The position numbers and the translations under genes are program-made. Under the pieces are notes generated by a model, which saw only the letters and a list, made by a program, of their open reading frames with translations, had not been told where the DNA came from and did no database searches. Of a stretch of DNA of 16,808 nt, positions 1 through 5,380 are shown one piece after another (the first letter of the stretch is position 1; every line of letters begins with the position of its first letter). This DNA comes from Proteobacteria bacterium SG_bin4 (GTDB taxonomy: Bacteria; Pseudomonadota; Gammaproteobacteria; Burkholderiales; Nitrosomonadaceae), in contig LWDH01000020.1 in NCBI GenBank assembly GCA_002083395.1, forward strand, positions 1 to 16,808. The letters are read 5' to 3'.

Positions 1-806
1 TCCGCCAGCACACTATCTTTCCCGAAGAATTCCCGGAAGCGTGGGCATCCGACTGGGGCGAGGACGAATTCGGGCTGTGGATGGCATTTACCTACAAAGG
101 GGTGCGTCAGGCGTTTCGTTGGTGCGAGCCGGGAACGTTTTTAATGGGTTCGCCAAGGGATGAACCGGAGCGAGAGTCTTTTGGGAATGATGAAACCCAA
201 CATCAAGTCACTTTAACCCAAGGTTTCTGGATTGCGGATACGCCAGTGACGCAAGCATTATGGCAAGCGATCATGGGCGGAAATCCCAGCGAATTTAAAG
301 GCGATGAAAACCCGGTGGAAAACATCAGTTGGAGCGATGCACAAGCGTTCATCAGCAAGATGAACGGCCTGAAAGCGGCATTGAAACTGTGTTTACCGAC
401 GGAAGCGCAATGGGAATACGCCTGCCGCGCCGGAACCACGACACCGTTCAGTTGGGGCGATCAGATCGACTCAAGGTATGTGAATTTCAACGGCAACCAT
501 CCTTATAACAATGGCAGCAAGAGTGAATTCCGGGAACGAACGGTCGCAGTGAAGGAATTGCCGTGCAACGACTGGGGATTGCACCAAATGCACGGTAATG
601 TTTGGGAATGGTGCCAGGATTGGTACGGCGACTATCCATCGGAGCCAGTCATCGACCCGCAAGGGCCGGAAACGGGCGTCGACCGCGTGCTGCGCGGCGG
701 CTCGTGGTTCAACTACGGCAGGCCCTGCCGTTCTGCTTACCGCAACGACTACGATCCGTTCCTTCGCAGCCACTACATTGGCTTCCGCCTTGCCCGAGGT
801 CAATGA
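1..806 (+). CDS. FGE-sulfatase domain protein (C-type-lectin fold), 5' partial, possible DGR target
   Basis: The frame is open from the window edge (first full codon at base 3), and the residues before Met at 81 read like the usual start of this family, so the gene begins outside the window and 81 is probably internal. Visible motifs are EPGTFLMGSP (residues about 17-26, counting from 81), LPTEAQWEYACRAGT, HGNVWEWCQDWYGDYP and RVLRGGSW followed by IGFRLA, which is the complete FGE-sulfatase fold. The true formylglycine-generating enzyme carries two cysteines five apart in its C-terminal segment. Here the aligned positions are Asn211 and Cys216, so oxidase activity on sulfatases is unlikely and a binding or display role fits better. 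Residues 210-232 carry NNC codons at many sites that are Asn in relatives, as in variable regions of diversity-generating retroelements. No reverse transcriptase lies in the window. Family assignment is firm; function is not. Confidence 0.85.
   Translation, partial: RQHTIFPEEFPEAWASDWGEDEFGLWMAFTYKGVRQAFRWCEPGTFLMGSPRDEPERESFGNDETQHQVTLTQGFWIADTPVTQALWQAIMGGNPSEFKGDENPVENISWSDAQAFISKMNGLKAALKLCLPTEAQWEYACRAGTTTPFSWGDQIDSRYVNFNGNHPYNNGSKSEFRERTVAVKELPCNDWGLHQMHGNVWEWCQDWYGDYPSEPVIDPQGPETGVDRVLRGGSWFNYGRPCRSAYRNDYDPFLRSHYIGFRLARGQ
705..779 (+). other. Candidate DGR variable region (VR)
   Basis: This is the C-terminal segment from Trp209 to Ile233 of the FGE-sulfatase gene. The residues F210, N211, Y212, G213, P215, Y220, N222, D223, Y224, F227, S230, H231 and Y232 are all encoded by codons ending in C (TTC, AAC, TAC, GGC, CCC, GAC, AGC, CAC). 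Most can be derived from AAC by changing only the two adenines. L228 (CTT) is an exception. The fixed framework (W, R, CRSA, R, DP, R, IGFR) matches the usual framework of FGE-type DGR targets. No template repeat or reverse transcriptase was seen in this window, so it would be a remote VR or a copy at the edge of a cassette lying upstream. The family consensus is itself Asn-rich here, so the match is suggestive, not proof. Confidence 0.45.
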
Positions 807-818
807 GCTCAAGGTAGG

Positions 819-843
819 GTGCAATAACCGGAGGGCATTGCAC
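819..843 (+). repeat. REP palindrome 1 (outer, upstream)
   Basis: A 25-bp imperfect palindrome with arms GTGCAAT and ATTGCAC, two mismatched positions, then a CC/GG inner stem around a 3-nt loop. It is preceded by GTAG at 814-817 plus one G, the tetranucleotide typical at the foot of REP hairpins recognised by RAYT transposases. It starts 13 bp after the stop codon of the FGE-sulfatase gene. Confidence 0.8.
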
Positions 844-864
844 CGTTTGCAGTGAAACATCATG

Positions 865-889
865 GTGCAATGTCCGTTGGTTATTGCAC
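865..889 (-). repeat. REP palindrome 2 (inner, inverted)
   Basis: Same 25-bp unit in inverted orientation, with arms GTGCAAT and ATTGCAC and a CC/GG inner stem. Read on the minus strand its foot is GTAA plus G (complement of 890-894) rather than GTAG. With REP 1 it forms a head-to-head pair, a BIME-like structure. Confidence 0.8.
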
Positions 890-910
890 CTTACGGGTTA
901 CGGATGGATG

Positions 911-935
911 GTGCAATGCGCTGCGCTTATTGCAC
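911..935 (-). repeat. REP palindrome 3 (next to the RAYT start)
   Basis: A third 25-bp unit with the same 7-bp arms but a different centre. One inner stem pair is C-G in the other copies and G-C here, so pairing is kept while the bases differ. Its foot on the minus strand is GTAA plus G. It ends 31 bp before the RAYT start codon, so it lies close to the gene's ribosome binding site and could influence its expression. Confidence 0.75.
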
Positions 936-951
936 CTTACGGATTACGTGT

Positions 952-959
952 AAAGGAGG
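952..959 (+). promoter_or_regulatory. Shine-Dalgarno of the RAYT gene
   Basis: AAAGGAGG lies 7 bases before ATG 967. It fixes the start there and rules out the longer reading frame from 862, whose first 35 codons are REP palindrome sequence. Confidence 0.85.
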
Positions 960-966
960 TTGTTGC

Positions 967-1500
967 ATGCCGAATTATCGTCGTTTGTGGCATCCGGGCG
1001 GGACGTATTTTTTTACGGTGAATCTGTTGCAGCGACACGATAACGATTTGCTGGTGCGGCATGCCGATTTGTTGCGGGTAGTGGTGTCGCGAGTGAAAAA
1101 GGTGCATCCGTTTACGATTCACGGTTGGGTGGTGTTGCCGGAACATCTACACTGCGTGATCGAACTGCCGCCGGGAGATGCGGATTATGCGACACGCTGG
1201 CGGCTGATCAAAATGAATTTCTCCAAAGCGTTGCCGCCAACCGAGCCTCGAAATGCGTCGCGCGAGCAGCGCGGCGAACGGGGTATCTGGCAACGGCGCT
1301 ATTGGGAACATGCGATCCGCGATGAACGCGATTTCAACGCTCACATGGATTACGTGCATATCAACCCGGTGAAACACGGATTAACAAAATCGGTAGCCGA
1401 TTGGCCATACTCGACATTCCATAAACTTGTCGCCACGGGTATTTATCCACCGGATTGGGCAGGCGGCACCGAAGATCGGGTCGATTATCAAGAATCGTAA
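967..1500 (+). CDS. REP-associated tyrosine transposase (RAYT, Y1/HUH family)
   Basis: This 177-residue protein begins MPNYRRLWHPGGTYFFTVN, the usual opening of the family. The metal-binding HUH-type motif is visible as PEHLHCVIELP (about residues 58-68), and the catalytic tyrosine is expected in DYVHINPVKHGL. The C-terminal PYSTF block is also typical. RAYTs are single-strand DNA endonucleases related to IS200/IS605 transposases; they nick at the foot of REP hairpins and are held responsible for the spread of REPs. The gene is intact, has a strong ribosome binding site, and sits between its presumed substrates, three REPs upstream and two downstream. It is usually domesticated and single-copy rather than an active insertion sequence. 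Length is normal for the family. Confidence 0.93.
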   Translation: MPNYRRLWHPGGTYFFTVNLLQRHDNDLLVRHADLLRVVVSRVKKVHPFTIHGWVVLPEHLHCVIELPPGDADYATRWRLIKMNFSKALPPTEPRNASREQRGERGIWQRRYWEHAIRDERDFNAHMDYVHINPVKHGLTKSVADWPYSTFHKLVATGIYPPDWAGGTEDRVDYQES

Positions 1501-1529
1501 CGACGAAGGTGTAAGGTGTAACGTGTAAG

Positions 1530-1554
1530 GTGCAATAACCGAAGGGCATTGCAC
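1530..1554 (+). repeat. REP palindrome 4 (inner, downstream)
   Basis: A 25-bp unit with arms GTGCAAT and ATTGCAC and inner stem CC/GG. Its foot is GTAA plus G at 1525-1529. It starts 29 bp after the RAYT stop codon. Together with REP 5 it mirrors REPs 1 and 2 upstream of the gene. Confidence 0.8.
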
Positions 1555-1575
1555 CATGATGTTTCACCGCAAGCG

Positions 1576-1600
1576 GTGCAATGCCCTTCGGTTATTGCAC
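1576..1600 (-). repeat. REP palindrome 5 (outer, downstream, inverted)
   Basis: Inverted copy of the 25-bp unit. Its centre is the exact reverse complement of REP 4. The foot on the minus strand is GTAG (complement of 1602-1605) plus G, so the two outermost REPs of the whole arrangement carry GTAG and the three inner ones GTAA. Confidence 0.8.
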
Positions 1601-1705
1601 CCTACAATCGTATTGGCACTTTCATTCATGCTGCGTTACATTTTCATTCGATAAACTGGTTGCCTTTCCATACACATGGTTCATCACCCATAAGGAGGGG
1701 GCATC

Positions 1706-2413
1706 ATGAAAACGATGAAATACGTGGGAATTGCTATCATTTGTACGCTAATGTTTGCAGTGGCGCCGCAGTCGAGTGCCGCTGGCCCCTTTCTTATGAA
1801 TGCGGAAGGCTATGTCTATGGCCAACTCAGCAATGTGCGCCGGGAAAATAGTATTAACCAGATTTATGTTGGAGAAATTTCGCTGGGGCATGAGAGTTTG
1901 TCGAATATCGGTTCAACGAGTTTGTGGTATTTTTGTTTTGAAAAAAACCGCTATGAGGAACTTGTAAGTTTTATCGGTATGAATGTGGTTGTCGAGTTTA
2001 AATTTCCGAGAAGTAATGATTTGTTATCTTGTGCACAGCCTGATGAATTGCTGGAAATTTACACGGTCGATCAGGATTTTTCCTGGGAACAAAAGCATTT
2101 TGTTGGCGATATCTATACTTCCGATCCTGAGGTATCACGTGGGGTCAAGATCGGCAGAATTACCAAACTAACCAAAAACAAGGATATGAGTAGAATTTAT
2201 TATATGACGATGCAGATTGGCCGCGGTGGTAGTAACTTTCATCATTTTATGATTGATGATGACGATTTGTATGATTTTGCGATCAACGCGCTAAAAAATG
2301 CAGCGTTGGTGAAAGTACATTACAGCGATCGCCGATCCTACGGAAATGTCTACGGATTGGGTTTAAGATCGGTTGTTGCGGAAATCGAAGTGATGGATCA
2401 ACGAGATCGTTAA
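1706..2413 (+). CDS. Hypothetical secreted protein with internal duplication
   Basis: I do not recognise this 235-residue protein. The start is supported by AGGAGGGG at 1693-1700, five bases before the ATG. Residues 1-26 form a signal peptide: basic MKTMK, a hydrophobic core (VGIAIICTLMFAVA) and a likely cleavage after SSA or SAA. The mature part seems to hold two related units of about 90 residues (34-122 and 146-231). Each opens with a Gly-containing strand (EGYVYGQL, VKIGRITK), continues with an Ile-rich strand (QIYVGEISL, IYYMTMQIG), an acidic helix (YEELVSFIG, LYDFAINALK), a VVVEF or LVKVHY strand, and closes with EIYTVD or EIEVMD. A periplasmic all-beta or OB-like fold is an inference. 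The coding sequence is richer in AT than the RAYT region. No neighbour suggests a function. Confidence 0.75.
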   Translation: MKTMKYVGIAIICTLMFAVAPQSSAAGPFLMNAEGYVYGQLSNVRRENSINQIYVGEISLGHESLSNIGSTSLWYFCFEKNRYEELVSFIGMNVVVEFKFPRSNDLLSCAQPDELLEIYTVDQDFSWEQKHFVGDIYTSDPEVSRGVKIGRITKLTKNKDMSRIYYMTMQIGRGGSNFHHFMIDDDDLYDFAINALKNAALVKVHYSDRRSYGNVYGLGLRSVVAEIEVMDQRDR

Positions 2414-2751
2414 GCTAATGCGCCGTGTTTATCGCCTTGCGGATTTCAATTTATTGTCTTTTGCCTCGTCCAGAATCAATCAGCGTGAGCCGCCGCGTTT
2501 GTTATGTATTCCCTGATGCGTGTAAGGAAAATTGCAACATTGCGCAGTAAAAAATGAAGAATTACTATCTGTGATGCGGAAAAGTAGTGTTAGAATCCTA
2601 ACGCCAGGTTTATTTTATCATCCAAGGAAGTTAAAAAAACTGTTAAAAAGGCCTTGGCAATGTTTGCCCTTTCCTTGAATTACTTTTGAATATGGCAAGT
2701 ATGAAATAGAACTTATGATCAAATGACTAATTACTACAAAGGATATCTAAA
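2414..2751 (+). other. 338-bp intergenic leader of the carbonic-anhydrase-like gene
   Basis: No gene is visible. The 3' half holds overlapping inverted repeats. CAAGGAA (2623-2629) can pair with TTCCTTG (2671-2677), while CCAAGG (2622-2627) can instead pair with CCTTGG (2652-2657). A small hairpin GGCAA/TTGCC with a 3-nt loop lies at 2656-2668. These pairings exclude one another in part, as in leaders with alternative structures. A ribosome binding site AAAGGA sits at 2738-2743, eight bases before ATG 2752. Promoter elements could not be placed with confidence. Confidence 0.35.
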
Positions 2752-3753
2752 ATGTTTGAAAGTTTAAAAAATCTGTTAAAACATTTTACAGGCAGTCAAG
2801 ATACAGCATCGTCAGCACCAGAAACAAACCCGCCTCCACAACAACCACAAGCAGCTTCAGCACCCGCCTCAACCGCTTCCGTTTCGGAAGATAGCCTCAA
2901 TCAGTATATTTCACTAAGCCAATTTAACTTGGGCTTGGGCAGCATCGGTCCCGATAATCGTGACGATATCGACAAGAATGTATTAATCCAGATGTATCAA
3001 GCGATTGCGGCCGGTGTATTCAACGTGCCCGCAAATGGCGTGGTGCCGGAAATCTGTGTCGACGGACGCACCAAAGCCGATGGTTCGCGTTTCAGCGCGC
3101 CGTGTGCAGCAGGCGGTACCTTGAGCATTGTCTATGGCAGCGATCTGGGCGGTTCATCCGCTGGAGACGTGAATGAGCTTCAATTGACAACCCAAGCGAT
3201 CCATACACTCAAATCGAAAGGGCATTCCACCGGTGTGCACGGCGATGACCACGGACCATGCGGATGCGGCGCCTGCGCCAAAGCACCGACGATTTATCAG
3301 CATATCTCGGAGCGTATCAACGATATCGCCGCGCTGGTCGGAAAGCTCGGCATTAACGTGACCGATGCGGAAAAAGGCTCGATTGTGCAGCAAGCCAACA
3401 ATCGCTTGGGGCAAGCAGGTTTCTTCGCGGAAGACCGGGCAGCGGTGCTGCAAGCGGCACAAGAATGCGGAGCGCTGTATGAAGAGTTGGTCGGCAAACA
3501 CAACGAACTTGGTATCGCATTGAATACCAAGCCCGGCACTACCGTCGACCGCGCCGCGATTCGCGCCAAGTATGGCCCGCAATACGATATGTTCGTGGTC
3601 GATGCCTGGGCATTCGGCAATGCGGCCAAAGATATCAACGCGAGCGGCAGCGATGACGATGTTCAACGTATCGCTAAAGCCATTACGATCCAGAATGTCG
3701 CCACGGCTTCGATCCTCGGCCATGGTTCATTGCGGATTGTTCCCATCGCGTAA
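2752..3753 (+). CDS. Carbonic-anhydrase-like metalloprotein (beta/zeta type motifs)
   Basis: The 333-residue product has a short amphipathic N-terminal helix (MFESLKNLLKHF), a Pro/Gln/Ala/Ser-rich linker (about 15-46) and a globular part. ICVDGR gives C102-x-D104-x-R106, the metal Cys plus Asp-Arg dyad pattern of beta carbonic anhydrases, and HGPCGCGAC gives H167-x-x-C170-G, their second metal motif. Extra His163, Cys172 and Cys175 lie beside it. The rest of the chain is unlike ordinary beta enzymes, and I think it belongs near the zeta (cadmium-type, CDCA) group that shares the Cys-His-Cys site. Which His and Cys bind metal cannot be decided by eye. There is no export signal, so it is cytoplasmic. 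The next gene is a SulP transporter, fitting CO2/bicarbonate interconversion for carbon fixation. Class assignment is inference. Confidence 0.62.
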   Translation: MFESLKNLLKHFTGSQDTASSAPETNPPPQQPQAASAPASTASVSEDSLNQYISLSQFNLGLGSIGPDNRDDIDKNVLIQMYQAIAAGVFNVPANGVVPEICVDGRTKADGSRFSAPCAAGGTLSIVYGSDLGGSSAGDVNELQLTTQAIHTLKSKGHSTGVHGDDHGPCGCGACAKAPTIYQHISERINDIAALVGKLGINVTDAEKGSIVQQANNRLGQAGFFAEDRAAVLQAAQECGALYEELVGKHNELGIALNTKPGTTVDRAAIRAKYGPQYDMFVVDAWAFGNAAKDINASGSDDDVQRIAKAITIQNVATASILGHGSLRIVPIA

Positions 3754-3766
3754 TTTGTTCAAATAA

Positions 3767-3819
3767 CAGGCGCTACCTGCTGTTTCCGGGATCGTTCAGT
3801 TCCCAGCAGGGGGCGCCTG
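3767..3819 (+). terminator. Long imperfect hairpin after the carbonic-anhydrase-like gene
   Basis: CAGGCGC (3767-3773) pairs with GCGCCTG (3813-3819), and after a 2x2 internal loop CCTGCTG (3776-3782) pairs with CAGCAGG (3804-3810). The loop is 21 nt. It begins 13 bp after the stop codon. No T tract follows on the plus strand, so it may stabilise or attenuate the transcript rather than act as a simple rho-independent terminator. Confidence 0.45.
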
Positions 3820-3868
3820 CAGCATTGCAGTGACAAATATCAGTTTTCCCTTAGCTGTTCAACAAGCT

Positions 3869-3882
3869 GTGATTTAAATCAA
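3869..3882. promoter_or_regulatory. Candidate CRP/FNR-family operator
   Basis: GTGATTTAAATCAA contains the perfect 12-bp palindrome TGATTTAAATCA (3870-3881). It matches the FNR/ANR pattern TTGAT-N4-ATCAA at nine of ten defined positions, and the wider TGTGA-N6-TCAAA also resembles a CRP box. It lies about 110 bp before the likely start of the SulP gene and is the only strong palindrome in that part of the gap. The regulator is not identifiable from the window. Confidence 0.45.
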
Positions 3883-3991
3883 AGTCACGCGCCGGCAATT
3901 AGTATGTAATGAACGAGCACTGTGATAAGTGCGTAGCGGGCTTATCGCGGCGTAGAGTATTCATACGGATTAATTGCACATTCAGAAAATC

Positions 3992-5284
3992 ATGTCGCAT
4001 AACACGCAAAACCCATTGACCGGTTCGGCTGCGTTTCAGACGCAATTTTTGGGCCGCGATCTGCAAGCCGGCATCATTACCGGCACGATGGCGATCCCGC
4101 TATCCGCCGGGATTGCATTGATGTCCGATTATCCGATCAAAGTCGCTTTGGCGACTGTCGTTTTTGCATGCTTCATCGGTTGGATCAATGCTTGGTTCCG
4201 TCCCGGGAATTATGTCGGCGCACCCGGTGTCGCCGCGGGTTTGGCGCCGGTGCTGGCATTGGGCGTAGCGACGTTCGGCATGGAGAATATGGCTTTTATC
4301 ATTTTTCTGACAGCCTTCATGCAATCCATCATCTGGAAATTCAATTTGCAGAAGTACATTCTGGTGGCTGTTCCGGAGTATCTGGTAGAAGGATTATTGG
4401 CCGGTGTCGGGCTTAAGATTGCGATCAATTTTTTTGCGATGACTTACGAAATACCGGACAACCTAGTCGCGGAAAATTTCTGGAATGGCGCACGTATCCA
4501 GATGATGTCGATTTCGTTGCTGGCCATGGTTGCATTCGTGTTTCTCTTCAGTAAATTTCAAGCCAGGCAACCTGCCATTTCGTATTTCTTTGTGATGGTT
4601 GCCGGTGCGATTCTGGCGCAGTTCATCGCGATGCCGATGCTGCACGTGGAAGATGTGCCTTTGTATATATCGTTGCCGTTGCCCCATTTCGACCATGCGT
4701 TGATGTGGCTCTATGCTGTCGGTTTTGCAGCTATGCTCGCGATTATTGATGTGATTGAGCAAGTCATGAGTAATGCCGCCATCCAGAAGATTGATCCGCT
4801 GCAACGCAAATGCAATACCAATAACAGCTTGCTGGCTATCTGGATTGCCAACATGGGGTCAAGTTTTTTCGGTGGCATGACAAACCTGGATGGACTGGCC
4901 AAAAGCACCACCAACAAACTGGCTGGCGCTTATACCAAGTTTTCGGTACTGGTGGTCGGGTTGGTAATTTTATTCTTTGTGATCAATACGCAATATCTTG
5001 AATTCATGCCAAAATTTTCACTGGCGGTGATCATGATTTTCACCGGCTGGAAAATGATTCTGGGATTACTGCACGTCGCGCATCAGGGGCAGTATGCATT
5101 AATGCTCGCGACGTTGTGCGCGCTGCTGGTTTACCGTTTGGGAATTTTTGAAGGATTGCTGTTGGCGCTGGCTATCCACGGGTTTGTGAACTATGTGGTG
5201 CTGTATTATGTGCATAATATTAAAACCGGCGCGATCATCAAGAAATATTTGCAGCGTTTTTCTATCGGCGGCGGCGCCGATTAA
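3992..5284 (+). CDS. SulP-family anion permease, probable bicarbonate transporter, no STAS domain
   Basis: A hydrophobic protein of 430 residues with about ten or more membrane segments. The SulP/SLC26 signatures are visible: DLQAGIITGTMAIPLSAGIA (about 23-42) in the first segment, NYVGAPGVAAGLAPVLAL (about 73-90) matching the family's substrate-site helix, PEYLVEGLLAGVGLKI, and in the second repeat NMGSSFFGG and NLDGLAKSTTNKLAG (about 298-312). Typical members of 500-600 residues end in a cytoplasmic STAS domain; here the chain stops after the membrane core at NIKTGAIIKKYLQRF, so STAS control is absent. The preceding carbonic-anhydrase-like gene suggests bicarbonate as substrate, but sulfate or another anion is possible. 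I chose ATG 3992; a TTG at 3974 would add six residues, and neither has a clear ribosome binding site. A CRP/FNR-like palindrome lies upstream. Confidence 0.85.
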   Translation: MSHNTQNPLTGSAAFQTQFLGRDLQAGIITGTMAIPLSAGIALMSDYPIKVALATVVFACFIGWINAWFRPGNYVGAPGVAAGLAPVLALGVATFGMENMAFIIFLTAFMQSIIWKFNLQKYILVAVPEYLVEGLLAGVGLKIAINFFAMTYEIPDNLVAENFWNGARIQMMSISLLAMVAFVFLFSKFQARQPAISYFFVMVAGAILAQFIAMPMLHVEDVPLYISLPLPHFDHALMWLYAVGFAAMLAIIDVIEQVMSNAAIQKIDPLQRKCNTNNSLLAIWIANMGSSFFGGMTNLDGLAKSTTNKLAGAYTKFSVLVVGLVILFFVINTQYLEFMPKFSLAVIMIFTGWKMILGLLHVAHQGQYALMLATLCALLVYRLGIFEGLLLALAIHGFVNYVVLYYVHNIKTGAIIKKYLQRFSIGGGAD

Positions 5285-5300
5285 TCAGCGCCTGATAGTT

Positions 5301-5325
5301 CCGAAAAATTGTTTTTCGGCTTTAT
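5301..5325 (+). terminator. Candidate rho-independent terminator after the SulP gene
   Basis: CCGAAAAA (5301-5308) and TTTTTCGG (5312-5319) form an 8-bp stem with loop TTG, followed by CTTTAT. It starts 16 bp after the SulP stop codon. The stem is A/T-rich and the T run short, so strength is uncertain. Confidence 0.45.
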
Positions 5326-5380
5326 CCCCGCTAACATAGTCTGATGGGTGGAGAATTTTTTATAACGCTGTGAAAACACT

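Larger units (their letters stand above)
814..1605. mobile_element. RAYT locus bounded by 81-bp inverted BIME repeats
   Basis: The segment 814-894 and the reverse complement of 1525-1605 are both 81 bp and differ at about six positions by my alignment. Each holds a head-to-head REP pair joined by the same spacer, which includes TGAAACATCAT. The gene plus its flanks is therefore a symmetrical unit of about 790 bp, with one extra REP (911-935) only on the upstream side. No target-site duplication was recognised outside the GTAG feet. Confidence 0.65.

Noticed and set aside
471..863. 130-residue minus-strand frame opposite the FGE-sulfatase gene
   Set aside because: It mirrors the conserved domain and runs into the REP region; no start signal.
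819..935. Possible small CRISPR array from three similar 25-bp units
   Set aside because: Units are palindromes in mixed orientation with unequal short spacers, matching REPs and their RAYT gene.
862..966. N-terminal extension of the RAYT frame from ATG 862
   Set aside because: It translates REP palindrome sequence, and a strong Shine-Dalgarno sits right before ATG 967.
1549..1851. 100-residue plus-strand frame across REP 5 and the start of the secreted protein
   Set aside because: It overlaps the better supported gene at 1706, has no ribosome binding site, and its first part is REP sequence.
3154..3723. 189-residue minus-strand frame inside the carbonic-anhydrase-like gene
   Set aside because: No recognisable motif; the plus-strand frame has the metal motifs, a ribosome binding site and longer extent.
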